NCBI GenBank assembly: GCA_030373325.1
Contig: JAUCZB010000010.1
Span: 1 to 64,000 of the forward strand
Direction: 5' to 3'
DNA from: Cyanobium sp. CZS25K
GTDB taxonomy: Bacteria; Cyanobacteriota; Cyanobacteriia; PCC-6307; Cyanobiaceae
DNA: 64,000 nucleotides
Below, in pieces: positions 27,148 to 34,974 of this stretch; the stretch's first letter is position 1, and each line of letters begins with the position of its first letter. The notes below the pieces were generated by a model. The model was not told the origin of the DNA. It saw only the letters and a program-made list of their open reading frames with translations, and searched no databases. The position numbers were made by a program, and so were the translations under genes.

Positions 27148-27411
27148 ATGAAGGTTTCCGCAGGTACCCGAGGCACCGGCCTCAACAGCTCCCGTCAGGT
27201 GGCCCTCACAGTCACCGGTGTGAGCAACAACGACTTTTCCCGCACCGCGGACATGGTCATGAACGTTCCCTTCACTCGCATGAACGAGACCATGCGTCTG
27301 GTTCATGCCATGGGTGGTCGGATCGTCAGTGTCTCCGTGACCGGCGGTGGCACCAGTGGCAACCCGGAGTCGCCAGCCCCACGCAAGGGCAAGTCGAGGG
27401 AGGAAGGCTGA
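27148..27411 (+). CDS. cpcD: Small rod-capping linker CpcD
   Basis: An 87-residue protein built from one CpcD domain (residues ~15-70: LTVTGVSNNDFSRTADMVMN, PFTRMNETMRLVHAMGGRIV), with a short charged tail. It caps the distal end of phycocyanin rods. A terminator 37 bp downstream separates it from the first cpcBA. Confidence 0.92.
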   Translation: MKVSAGTRGTGLNSSRQVALTVTGVSNNDFSRTADMVMNVPFTRMNETMRLVHAMGGRIVSVSVTGGGTSGNPESPAPRKGKSREEG

Positions 27412-27447
27412 GGGCAGGCTTCAGCCCCAGCCGCGATCCGTCGCCAG

Positions 27448-27474
27448 AGGGTCCCCGACGTGGGGGCCCTTTTT
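27448..27474 (+). terminator. Rho-independent terminator after cpcC-cpcD
   Basis: A 9-bp stem, AGGGTCCCC (27448-27456) with GGGGGCCCT (27462-27470), ends in a T tract. It insulates the linker genes from the strong cpcBA unit. Confidence 0.85.
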
Positions 27475-27733
27475 GCTGGAAGGTGAGGCAAAATGGTTGC
27501 AGCAGCTGGGATTCTGGGGCTAGTGACCATTTATTAAGGTCCCCCCATCCCATGGACGCGGGGCACAACAATAGGTAGGTCTTTCGGAGCGATGCCCGGC
27601 CGAGGCCAGGCGATCATCGAAAGCAACGACGAAGTCGACGTCGGCCAGGCCACCACCGGGCTGACGCACCAGACTCACCACCCCTTACCCACCCAAAGCC
27701 CGACGTTCGACGTCGAGAACAGGAGCTAACTCA
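27475..27733 (+). promoter_or_regulatory. Promoter and leader of the first cpcBA copy
   Basis: 259 bp without a gene between the cpcD terminator and cpcB. An AT-rich patch near 27530-27540 (CATTTATTAAGG) is the best -10 candidate, giving a leader near 190 nt. The last 53 bp (27681-27733) are identical to the second copy and contain a CGACG-TTCGA-CGTCG hairpin (27701-27715) just ahead of the Shine-Dalgarno AGGAG (27721-27725). Upstream of 27681 the two copies are unrelated. Confidence 0.5.
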
Positions 27734-28252
27734 ATGTTCGACGCCTTCACCAAGGTCGTTGCTCAGGCTGATGCCCGCGGCGAATTCCTCAACGCTGGTC
27801 AGATCGATGCCCTTTCCGGCGTCGTCGCTGACAGCTTCAAGCGTATGGATGCCGTGAACCGCATCACCTCCAACGCTTCCAAGATCGTCACCAACGCGGC
27901 CCGCGATCTGTTCGATCAACAGCCCGCCCTGATCGCCCCCGGCGGCAACGCTTACACCCATCGCCGCATGGCTGCCTGCCTGCGCGACATGGAGATCGTT
28001 CTCCGCTACGTCACCTACGCCGTCTTCACCGGTGACGCTTCCGTCCTGGAAGATCGCTGCCTCAACGGCCTCCGCGAAACCTACCTGGCCCTCGGCGTCC
28101 CCGGCGCTTCCGTGGCCGAAGGCATCCGCAAGATGAAGGACGCCGCCATCGCCATCGCCAACGATCGCAACGGCATCACCCAGGGCGACTGCTCCTCCCT
28201 GATGTCCGAAATCGGCACCTACTTCGATCGCGCAGCTGCTGCTGTCGCCTGA
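27734..28252 (+). CDS. cpcB: Phycocyanin beta subunit, copy 1
   Basis: A 172-residue globin-fold light-harvesting subunit carrying two phycocyanobilins. The first chromophore Cys is in [20 protein letters not shown] (Cys82 region) and the second in [20 protein letters not shown] (Cys153 region). These are the attachment sites served by CpcS/CpcU-type and CpcT lyases; CpcT is encoded at 24939. The Asn72 methylation region ([10 protein letters not shown]) is intact. The gene has a strong AGGAG ribosome site and is followed by cpcA. No difference was seen from copy 2. Confidence 0.98.
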   Translation: MFDAFTKVVAQADARGEFLNAGQIDALSGVVADSFKRMDAVNRITSNASKIVTNAARDLFDQQPALIAPGGNAYTHRRMAACLRDMEIVLRYVTYAVFTGDASVLEDRCLNGLRETYLALGVPGASVAEGIRKMKDAAIAIANDRNGITQGDCSSLMSEIGTYFDRAAAAVA

Positions 28253-28297
28253 TCGCGCTTCATCGTTCGGTTCACCTTCCCATCCATCCCCCTTCTC

Positions 28298-28786
28298 ATG
28301 AAGACTCCCCTCACCGAGGCCGTCGCAGCCGCTGATTCCCAGGGCCGCTTCCTGTCCAACACCGAGCTCAACGCCGCCTTCGGTCGCTTCGAGCGCGCCA
28401 AGAACGCCCTGGAAGCTGCCAAGGCCCTCACCGCCAACGCCGACTCCCTGGTGAACGGCGCCGCCCAGGCCGTCTACAACAAGTTCCCCTACACCACCCA
28501 GATGCAGGGAACCAACTACGCCTCCGACGCCCGCGGCAAGGCCAAGTGTGCCCGTGACATCGGCTACTACCTCCGCATGGTCACCTACTGCCTCGTCGCC
28601 GGTGGCACCGGCCCCATGGATGAGTACCTCGTGGCCGGTCTCGACGAGATCAACCGCACCTTCGAGCTCTCCCCCTCCTGGTACGTGGAAGCCCTGACCT
28701 ACATCAAGGCCAACCACGGCGTCTCCGGCGACGCCGGCGTCATCGCCAACAACTACATCGATTACGCCATCAGCGCTCTCGTCTGA
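28298..28786 (+). CDS. cpcA: Phycocyanin alpha subunit, copy 1
   Basis: A 162-residue subunit with one phycocyanobilin at the Cys of [20 protein letters not shown] (Cys84 region), the site loaded by the CpcE/CpcF lyase encoded at 31344-32815. The start [20 protein letters not shown] and the end [11 protein letters not shown] are standard. It lies 45 bp after cpcB; a terminator follows. Confidence 0.98.
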   Translation: MKTPLTEAVAAADSQGRFLSNTELNAAFGRFERAKNALEAAKALTANADSLVNGAAQAVYNKFPYTTQMQGTNYASDARGKAKCARDIGYYLRMVTYCLVAGGTGPMDEYLVAGLDEINRTFELSPSWYVEALTYIKANHGVSGDAGVIANNYIDYAISALV

Positions 28787-28810
28787 GCTCTCTCGGTCTT
28801 CGATTCCTCT

Positions 28811-28835
28811 GGGTCCCTTCGGGGACCCTTTTTTT
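28811..28835 (+). terminator. Terminator after cpcBA copy 1
   Basis: GGGTCCC (28811-28817), loop TTCG, GGGACCC (28822-28828), then seven T. It could be leaky and let some transcription reach the downstream linker. Confidence 0.9.
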
Positions 28836-28874
28836 GACCATTCCGTAGGGCGGAGGCCCGCGGCAATCAGCCGC

Positions 28875-28925
28875 TGTAACGATCGAACCGCCTGGCGAAA
28901 GTCTGTGCTGACTTCCTCATAAGAT
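28875..28925 (+). promoter_or_regulatory. Shared upstream element and putative -10 of the second rod-linker gene
   Basis: TGTAACGAT (28875-28883) and CATAAGAT (28918-28925), the same arrangement as before the first linker gene. TAAGAT is a good -10-like hexamer about 50 bp before the ATG, so this linker likely has its own promoter in addition to any readthrough from cpcBA. Confidence 0.42.
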
Positions 28926-28977
28926 CGGAACGGTGCACCGTACGCGTGCAGTCCTCCCCCCTTCTGGCCCGCCATCC

Positions 28978-29829
28978 ATGACCCTCGTCAATGCGCCCTA
29001 TCTGGGCATCGAACGCTTCGCGAACGACCGCAACAAAGAAAACTGGTCGAATGCGTCCGATCAGGACAAGACCACCATCATCCGCACGGTTTATCAGCAG
29101 GTGCTCGGTCGTCAATACATCATGGAGAGCGAGCGCCTCGAGGGTGCAGAGTCACTGTTCCGTAACGGCTATCTGAGTGTGCGCGAATTCGTGCGTGCGG
29201 TGGCCAAGAGTGGCCTGTACCGGTCGAAGTTCTTCGAGAATTGCAATCCCTATCATTTCATCGAGCTGAACTTCAAGCATCTCCTGGGCCGCGCCCCCCA
29301 GAACAAAGCTGAGATGCTGCATCACTTCACCATCCTGCAGGAAGAGGGTGTGGAAGCCGAGATCGATTCCTATATCGACAGTGCTGAATATCAGGAGCGC
29401 TTCGGGGAAGAAGTGGTCCCCTATCTGACGGGTTGGGACTACTCAGCCGGTCAGCAGGGGCGTCAATTCTCCTGGCTGATGCAACTGGCCCGGGGCGCCG
29501 CCGCTTCGGTGAAAGGGGATACCGCCGGCACCAACTTCCGACTCGGCAAAGCCCTGCACCAGGACCGCGCCGTTCCGGTGGTGAGCCCCAACGCCAAGGG
29601 ATCGGCCTTCCAACCCAGCAAGGTGGCCAACGAAGCGATCACCAAAATGGCCAAGGGAATCGGCCAGAAGGCCAAGGTGTATCGCATCGAAGTCACCGGA
29701 CTGACCGAGTACCGCCTGCACAAGCGCAGCAACACCGTTCGCTTCGTGCCCTTCGACAAACTGCTGGAAGCCCAGCAGATGATCCACCGTCAGGGCGGCC
29801 GGGTCGCCAGCGTGAGCCCGGTGAACTGA
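28978..29829 (+). CDS. cpcC: Second phycocyanin rod linker polypeptide
   Basis: A 283-residue paralogue of the linker at 26259, with the same two-domain layout: PBS-linker domain (SVREFVRAVAKSGLYRSKFF, NFKHLLGRAPQNKAEMLHHF), a hinge, and the CpcD-like domain (YRIEVTGLTEYRLHKRSNTV). The domains are conserved while the hinge (~185-225) differs strongly from the first copy. Two distinct rod linkers usually sit at different positions along the rod (as CpcC1/CpcC2, or CpcH/CpcI in S. elongatus). Which position each takes is unknown. Confidence 0.9.
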   Translation: MTLVNAPYLGIERFANDRNKENWSNASDQDKTTIIRTVYQQVLGRQYIMESERLEGAESLFRNGYLSVREFVRAVAKSGLYRSKFFENCNPYHFIELNFKHLLGRAPQNKAEMLHHFTILQEEGVEAEIDSYIDSAEYQERFGEEVVPYLTGWDYSAGQQGRQFSWLMQLARGAAASVKGDTAGTNFRLGKALHQDRAVPVVSPNAKGSAFQPSKVANEAITKMAKGIGQKAKVYRIEVTGLTEYRLHKRSNTVRFVPFDKLLEAQQMIHRQGGRVASVSPVN

Positions 29830-29864
29830 CCGCAAGGTCGCTGGTTTCTACTCCACGACTTCAC

Positions 29865-29895
29865 CCCCCTCGGCATCAGGCTGAAGGGGGTTTTT
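29865..29895 (+). terminator. Terminator after the second rod linker
   Basis: CCCCCTCGGC (29865-29874) pairs with GCTGAAGGGGG (29880-29890) with one bulged A, then five T residues. Confidence 0.75.
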
Positions 29896-30172
29896 CATGG
29901 CCCGACTGCACGCACGCGCGCCAGGAGAGCATCCAGACGATTGTTCAGCAAGGCACAGATGAGAGGGGCAATGGCGTAGCCAGCAGCCCAACGACTGCAG
30001 CCAACGGGAGGAATCGAGCCACTACAGATGACCCTTTGTAAACTTAACGGATTCTCGAGCGATTCTTTCTGACAATAGCCCCGTGCCCAGCACAGGTGAA
30101 CGTCCTTGGCGTTCCCACCCCCCTTACCCACCCAAAGCCCGACGTTCGACGTCGAGAACAGGAGCTAACTCA
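29896..30172 (+). promoter_or_regulatory. Promoter and leader of the second cpcBA copy
   Basis: 277 bp without a convincing gene. TTTGTAAAC at 30035-30043 contains a sequence like the RpaB HLR1 half-site (TTTACAAA on the other strand). GACAAT at 30071-30076 is a possible -10, followed by a ~95-nt leader. From 30120 on the sequence equals copy 1, including the hairpin before the ribosome site. Confidence 0.45.
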
Positions 30173-30691
30173 ATGTTCGACGCCTTCACCAAGGTCGTTG
30201 CTCAGGCTGATGCCCGCGGCGAATTCCTCAACGCTGGTCAGATCGATGCCCTTTCCGGCGTCGTCGCTGACAGCTTCAAGCGTATGGATGCCGTGAACCG
30301 CATCACCTCCAACGCTTCCAAGATCGTCACCAACGCGGCCCGCGATCTGTTCGATCAACAGCCCGCCCTGATCGCCCCCGGCGGCAACGCTTACACCCAT
30401 CGCCGCATGGCTGCCTGCCTGCGCGACATGGAGATCGTTCTCCGCTACGTCACCTACGCCGTCTTCACCGGTGACGCTTCCGTCCTGGAAGATCGCTGCC
30501 TCAACGGCCTCCGCGAAACCTACCTGGCCCTCGGCGTCCCCGGCGCTTCCGTGGCCGAAGGCATCCGCAAGATGAAGGACGCCGCCATCGCCATCGCCAA
30601 CGATCGCAACGGCATCACCCAGGGCGACTGCTCCTCCCTGATGTCCGAAATCGGCACCTACTTCGATCGCGCAGCTGCTGCTGTCGCCTGA
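30173..30691 (+). CDS. cpcB: Phycocyanin beta subunit, copy 2
   Basis: The 172-residue product shows no difference from copy 1, with both chromophore cysteines. Only the promoter upstream of 30120 differs, so the two copies can respond to different signals while giving the same protein. cpcA follows 45 bp later. Confidence 0.98.
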   Translation: MFDAFTKVVAQADARGEFLNAGQIDALSGVVADSFKRMDAVNRITSNASKIVTNAARDLFDQQPALIAPGGNAYTHRRMAACLRDMEIVLRYVTYAVFTGDASVLEDRCLNGLRETYLALGVPGASVAEGIRKMKDAAIAIANDRNGITQGDCSSLMSEIGTYFDRAAAAVA

Positions 30692-30736
30692 TCGCGCTTC
30701 ATCGTTCGGTTCACCTTCCCATCCATCCCCCTTCTC

Positions 30737-31225
30737 ATGAAGACTCCCCTCACCGAGGCCGTCGCAGCCGCTGATTCCCAGGGCCGCTTCCTGTCCAACA
30801 CCGAGCTCAACGCCGCCTTCGGTCGCTTCGAGCGCGCCAAGAACGCCCTGGAAGCTGCCAAGGCCCTCACCGCCAACGCCGACTCCCTGGTGAACGGCGC
30901 CGCCCAGGCCGTCTACAACAAGTTCCCCTACACCACCCAGATGCAGGGAACCAACTACGCCTCCGACGCCCGCGGCAAGGCCAAGTGTGCCCGTGACATC
31001 GGCTACTACCTCCGCATGGTCACCTACTGCCTCGTCGCCGGTGGCACCGGCCCCATGGATGAGTACCTCGTGGCCGGTCTCGACGAGATCAACCGCACCT
31101 TCGAGCTCTCCCCCTCCTGGTACGTGGAAGCCCTGACCTACATCAAGGCCAACCACGGCGTCTCCGGCGACGCCGGCGTCATCGCCAACAACTACATCGA
31201 TTACGCCATCAGCGCTCTCGTCTGA
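30737..31225 (+). CDS. cpcA: Phycocyanin alpha subunit, copy 2
   Basis: The 162-residue product shows no difference from copy 1. The same terminator hairpin follows, and then cpcE in the same direction, so this copy is the one in line with the alpha-subunit lyase genes. Confidence 0.98.
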   Translation: MKTPLTEAVAAADSQGRFLSNTELNAAFGRFERAKNALEAAKALTANADSLVNGAAQAVYNKFPYTTQMQGTNYASDARGKAKCARDIGYYLRMVTYCLVAGGTGPMDEYLVAGLDEINRTFELSPSWYVEALTYIKANHGVSGDAGVIANNYIDYAISALV

Positions 31226-31249
31226 GCTCTCTCGGTCTTCGATTCCTCT

Positions 31250-31274
31250 GGGTCCCTTCGGGGACCCTTTTTTT
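31250..31274 (+). terminator. Terminator after cpcBA copy 2
   Basis: The same GGGTCCC-TTCG-GGGACCC hairpin plus seven T as after copy 1. It lies 69 bp before cpcE, so readthrough would set the lyase:phycocyanin ratio if no separate cpcE promoter exists. Confidence 0.9.
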
Positions 31275-31343
31275 GGGCCTGATTTCTTCCGGCCCCGGGG
31301 ATGGCAACATTCTCCTGATGCCCTCGCGAACGTCTGCAGACCC

Positions 31344-32153
31344 ATGGCCGGTGACGGTGAACCGATCAGCGAAGCCGAAGCCCTGGAGCAGCTTCGCCAG
31401 ACCGACGACCAATCCCGTCAGTACTACGCGGCCTGGTGGCTGGGGCGCATGCGCAGCCAGCACCCGGAGGCCGTCCCCCTGTTGCTGACCGCCCTCCGCC
31501 AACGCCAGCCACGGAATCCAGGCGCCGGCGTCGAACACAACGCCGTGGCGCGCAATGCCGCCAGGGCCCTGGGCAAGATCGCCGATGCACGGGCGGTGTC
31601 CGAGTTACTGGCGGTTCTGGACGATGCCGACGACGGCCTTCGGGAAGCCGCGGCCCGCGCCCTGGGCGAACTTCGGGCGAAGGCAGCGGTGCCCCCCCTG
31701 ATCCGCCGGCTGGCCAGCGGGCCCGATGTCGCCGGAGCCCACCGCAGCGACAGCCCCCGGCTGCAGGAACCCTGCGAGGCGATGCTGGAGGCCCTGGGGG
31801 CCATCGGCGTGGCCGAAGCGGAGGTCCTGGCCGTGATCAAGCCCTTCACCCGCCACGAGCGGCCCCTGGTGCGCAGTGCCGCCTGCCGGGCCCTGCTGCA
31901 GCTCACCGGGGAGACAGCCTGGGCCGACGAGCTGCTCCAGTTGCTGCAACACCCCCAGCTCCAGGTGCGCCGTGCGGCCCTGATGGATCTGGGGGCGGTG
32001 GGGTGGCGCCCCGCCCTGGTCCCCATCCAGCGCACCTTGGCCGAGAACAGCCTCAAGCTGATCGCCCTGCGGGGCCTCGTGGAGAACGGCAGCGGCAGTG
32101 AGGCGGACAGCGATGATGAGGCCGTGCTGATGGCGATGGACGCGCTGCTGTGA
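31344..32153 (+). CDS. cpcE: Phycocyanin alpha phycocyanobilin lyase subunit CpcE
   Basis: A 269-residue HEAT/PBS-lyase-repeat protein that with CpcF attaches phycocyanobilin to the phycocyanin alpha Cys84. The CpcE start pattern EAEALEQLRQTDDQSRQYYA is followed by AWWLGRMR, and the repeats by NAARALGKIADARAVSELLA, LREAAARALGELRAKAAVPP and VRRAALMDLGAVGWRPALVP. cpcF begins within its stop codon. Confidence 0.94.
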   Translation: MAGDGEPISEAEALEQLRQTDDQSRQYYAAWWLGRMRSQHPEAVPLLLTALRQRQPRNPGAGVEHNAVARNAARALGKIADARAVSELLAVLDDADDGLREAAARALGELRAKAAVPPLIRRLASGPDVAGAHRSDSPRLQEPCEAMLEALGAIGVAEAEVLAVIKPFTRHERPLVRSAACRALLQLTGETAWADELLQLLQHPQLQVRRAALMDLGAVGWRPALVPIQRTLAENSLKLIALRGLVENGSGSEADSDDEAVLMAMDALL

Positions 32154-32815
32154 TGACGGCCGAAAGGGGAGATTCGCAGCACGCCGCCGATCGCATCCGG
32201 GCCTTTGAGCAGGCCAGCAGCGCCGAAGAGCTGGTGGTGGCCACCCGCCGGCTCACCGCCTGCGACGATCCCCTGGCCACCGTGCCCCATCTGGTGCGGG
32301 TGCTGGGGTTCAACAATCCGGGCGCCGCCGTCGCCGCCGTGGATGGACTGATCGCCCTGGGCCCGGCGGCCGTGGGTCCATTGCTGACCCATCTCGATGC
32401 CCACAACTATGGCGCCCGGGCCTGGGCCGTGCGGGCCCTGGCGGGCATCGGCGACCCGCGCGGTCTGGATGTGCTCGAGGAGGCCCTGGCCACCGACGTC
32501 GGACCCAGCGTGCGCCGGGCCGCCGCCAGGGGGCTGGGGGCCCTGCGGTTGGAGAGCCTGCCGGAGGACGACCGGCAACGGCTGCGCGAACGCTGCCTGG
32601 AGGGCCTCGAGAACGGCCGCAGGGACGGCGAGTGGGTCGTGCGCTATGCGGTGGCGGTGGGGTTCGAGGGCCTGGCCCTGCCCCTGCCCCCCGCCCATCC
32701 CCACAGCCAACGGGTCGGGACGGGCCTCAGGCTCCTGCTGGCGCCTGAACAGGAGGAGGCACGGGTGGTGCGGCTGCGGGCCGGTGTGGCCCTGAAACGA
32801 CTGGAGCGCCGATGA
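32153..32815 (+). CDS. cpcF: Phycocyanin alpha phycocyanobilin lyase subunit CpcF
   Basis: The 220-residue partner of CpcE, built from PBS-lyase HEAT repeats (PHLVRVLGFNNPGAAVAAVD, NYGARAWAVRALAGIGDPRG, VRRAAARGLGALRLESLP). ATG 32153 shares the A of the cpcE TGA; GTG 32150 is an alternative. The ATGA at its end couples it to the phosphatase gene. Confidence 0.93.
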   Translation: MTAERGDSQHAADRIRAFEQASSAEELVVATRRLTACDDPLATVPHLVRVLGFNNPGAAVAAVDGLIALGPAAVGPLLTHLDAHNYGARAWAVRALAGIGDPRGLDVLEEALATDVGPSVRRAAARGLGALRLESLPEDDRQRLRERCLEGLENGRRDGEWVVRYAVAVGFEGLALPLPPAHPHSQRVGTGLRLLLAPEQEEARVVRLRAGVALKRLERR

Positions 32816-33339
32816 CCCCTGCCGCGCCGACCGTCAGCCCTGCCCCTCGCGATGCGAACCGCCCCACCGGGATCCTGTTCGTCTGCCTCGGCAACATCTG
32901 CCGCTCCCCGGCCGCCGAGGGGGTGTTCCTGCACCTGATCAGGCGCCAAGGCCTGGAGCAGGCCTTCACGGTGGATTCCGCCGGCACCGGCGACTGGCAC
33001 GTGGGCCGACCCGCCGACGCCCGCATGCGCAGCGCCGCGGCCCGGCGGGGCATCGTCCTGCCCAGCCGGGCCCGCCAGATCACCCCAGGCGACCTGAACC
33101 GCTTCGATCACGTGCTGACGATGGACCGCCAGAACCTGACGGCGGTCCGGATCCTGGCCGGGCCTGGAGCCGCCGCCCAGATCACCCCCATCACCCGGTA
33201 CTGCAGCCGCCACAGCATCGAAGAGGTGCCCGATCCCTACTACGGCGGGGAGGAGGGGTTCGATCGGGTGCTGGATCTGCTGGAGGACGCCTGCGGTGGG
33301 CTGCTCGAGGCCCTGATGGCCGAACGGGCGGGGGGCTAG
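32812..33339 (+). CDS. Low-molecular-weight protein tyrosine phosphatase
   Basis: A 175-residue LMW-PTP. The P-loop ILFVCLGNICRSPAAEGVF has the CX5R(S) catalytic motif and VPDPYYGGEEGFDRVLDLLE the general-acid Asp. About 18 extra residues precede the domain. It overlaps the cpcF stop by 4 bp, an odd operon partner for a bilin lyase; a regulatory link is not shown. Arsenate reductase of the same fold is less likely because the ArsC cysteines are absent. Confidence 0.87.
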   Translation: MTPAAPTVSPAPRDANRPTGILFVCLGNICRSPAAEGVFLHLIRRQGLEQAFTVDSAGTGDWHVGRPADARMRSAAARRGIVLPSRARQITPGDLNRFDHVLTMDRQNLTAVRILAGPGAAAQITPITRYCSRHSIEEVPDPYYGGEEGFDRVLDLLEDACGGLLEALMAERAGG

Positions 33340-34895
33340 GGAGCCCCAGGCCCCGGCCAGGCGTCCTCGGGCACCCGCTCGCGGAACAGATCCACCAGCC
33401 GCCGGATCACGTCGTCGATGCTCAGGCCGTCGGTGACCAGCTCGACCGCATCGTCCGCCTGCCTCAGGGGGGCCTCGGCGCGGCTGGAATCACGCTGATC
33501 CCGCTCGGCGATCTGGGCTTCCAGCTCCGCCAGGATCGGCACGGCGAAGCCGCGCTGGGCCAGATCCGCCGCCCGGCGGCGGGCCCGCTCCGACACTGTG
33601 GCGGTGAGGAACACCTTGCACTCCGCCTCCGGGAAAACGGCGGTGCCGATGTCGCGTCCTTCCGCCACAAGACCACCCCGCTGGCCCATGGCCTGCTGCT
33701 GGCGGGTGAGGGCCGCCCGCACGCAGGCATGGGCCGCGACGGTGGACACCAGAGCGGTGACTTCAGGGCCGCGGATGGCCTCGCTCACCTCATGGCCATT
33801 GACCCGCACCCGCTGTTCCCCAGCGGCGTCGCTCTCCAGCTGCAGATCGAGATCATCGAGCAGGGGGGCGATGGCGGCGGGATCGGCCGGGTCCACCCCC
33901 CGTTGCAGCACCCACCAGGTGAGGGCCCGATACATGGCCCCGGTGTCGAGATAGAGGAGGCCCAGGCGACGGGCGAAAGCCCTGGTGACCGTGCTCTTTC
34001 CCGCCCCGGCGGGGCCATCGATGGCGACGATCGGCGGGCGTTTCATCAGAAAGACATGGTCGATCAGGCGGGTGCTGCCGCAACGGGCGGCGGCCGCCAG
34101 CAGGGAGAGGCCGCCGGCTTCGCAGACGGGACTCAGAGTAAGGGGCTGCACGAGCTGGACATATTCCACGGCCAGCCCCGCCGCCGCCAGCGCGCCTTGA
34201 ACCGAGGCGGTCAGCAGCTCAGCGCTGCCGGTGCCGCTGCGCCCCAGCCTCTGGGCCGCCTCCAGGGCGGCCGGCAGGGCCGCCGCCTGACGGCGCTCGG
34301 CGCTGCTCAGGTAGCGATGGCGGGAACTGCAGGCGAGTCCATCGGCGTCCCGCACGGTGGCGCAGCCCTGCACCGTCACCGGCAGGGCCAGGTCGGCCAC
34401 CACGCGGCGCAGGATGGTGAGCTGCTGCCAGTCCTTCTCCCCGAGCAGGAGGCGGTCGGGCCGCACGAGGGCCAGCAGGCGGCAGACCACGGTGGCGACA
34501 CCCTCGAAATGGCCAGGCCGACCAGGAGCGCAGAGGGACTGGCGCAGGGCGGCCGGGGGGACCACGCCGGTGAGCTGCGCCTCCCCGCCGGGGAACAGTT
34601 CCGCCACGGAAGGGGCGAAGAGGGCATCGGCACCGGCCGCCTCCGCAAGGGCGCCATCCGCCGCCAGATCCCGGGGATAGCGAACGAAATCTTCGGACGG
34701 TCCGAACTGGAGCGGATTGACGAACACGCTGAGCAGCACTGCGGGCCGGCCGGCGGGGACCGCTTCGGCGGCCCGGCGCAGCAATTGCTGGTGCCCGCCA
34801 TGCAGGCTGCCCATGGTGGGCACGAAGTGGAGCGGCCTCCCGACCTGGTCACGGCACCAGTCAGTCAGCTCAGCCCGGGTCTGAAGCAATCGCAC
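33336..34895 (-). CDS. panC/cmk: Bifunctional pantoate-beta-alanine ligase / cytidylate kinase
   Basis: A fusion of pantothenate synthetase and CMP kinase. Residues 1-~280: PanC with LHFVPTMGSLHGGHQQLLRR (HIGH-like site), VFVNPLQFGPSEDFVRYPRD and LLGEKDWQQLTILRRVV. Residues ~284-519: CMP kinase with VAIDGPAGAGKSTVTRAFAR (P-loop), YLDTGAMYRALTWWVLQRGV and GLVAEGRDIGTAVFPEAECK. GTG 34895 (VRLLQTRAEL) is preferred; TTG 34913 lies inside the rlpA terminator. This fusion is known in cyanobacteria. It is convergent with the phosphatase gene with a 4-bp 3' overlap. Confidence 0.93.
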   Translation of the reverse strand: MRLLQTRAELTDWCRDQVGRPLHFVPTMGSLHGGHQQLLRRAAEAVPAGRPAVLLSVFVNPLQFGPSEDFVRYPRDLAADGALAEAAGADALFAPSVAELFPGGEAQLTGVVPPAALRQSLCAPGRPGHFEGVATVVCRLLALVRPDRLLLGEKDWQQLTILRRVVADLALPVTVQGCATVRDADGLACSSRHRYLSSAERRQAAALPAALEAAQRLGRSGTGSAELLTASVQGALAAAGLAVEYVQLVQPLTLSPVCEAGGLSLLAAAARCGSTRLIDHVFLMKRPPIVAIDGPAGAGKSTVTRAFARRLGLLYLDTGAMYRALTWWVLQRGVDPADPAAIAPLLDDLDLQLESDAAGEQRVRVNGHEVSEAIRGPEVTALVSTVAAHACVRAALTRQQQAMGQRGGLVAEGRDIGTAVFPEAECKVFLTATVSERARRRAADLAQRGFAVPILAELEAQIAERDQRDSSRAEAPLRQADDAVELVTDGLSIDDVIRRLVDLFRERVPEDAWPGPGAP

Positions 34896-34899
34896 CGGC

Positions 34900-34934
34900 A
34901 AAAAAAAGCCCAACCGCCAGACTGGCGGATGGGC
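34900..34934 (-). terminator. Terminator of rlpA, adjoining the panC-cmk start
   Basis: On the minus strand GCCCATCCGCCA (34934-34923) pairs with TGGCGGTTGGGC (34919-34908), one mismatch, then eight T residues (34907-34900). It ends 5 bp before the panC GTG, so transcription of panC from rlpA should be low unless the hairpin is read through. Confidence 0.75.
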
Positions 34935-34974
34935 CGAAGGGAAGGGGACCGGACGAGAGCGGAGAAGGCGCCGC

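Larger units (their letters stand above)
27681..28836 (+). repeat. 1,156-bp direct repeat, copy 1 (cpcBA unit)
   Basis: Covers the cpcB leader hairpin, cpcB, cpcA and the terminator. Copy 2 lies at 30120-31275, offset 2,439 bp. No difference was seen by eye; the encoded proteins agree in both strands' frames over the block. The match stops abruptly one base outside each end. Confidence 0.93.
30120..31275 (+). repeat. 1,156-bp direct repeat, copy 2 (cpcBA unit)
   Basis: Same sequence as 27681-28836 as far as can be read. The flanks differ: upstream a different promoter, downstream cpcE instead of a rod linker. Confidence 0.93.

Noticed and set aside
29895..30131. 78-codon minus-strand frame between the second linker and the second cpcB
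   Set aside because: No recognised family, weak hydrophobic tail only, and it covers the promoter of cpcB copy 2. Possibly a decayed gene, not supported.
27731..31345. Two long minus-strand frames opposite cpcBA (about 400 codons each) with matching sequence
   Set aside because: They repeat only because the cpcBA block is duplicated. The translations are Gly/Val/Asp-rich and lack family resemblance.
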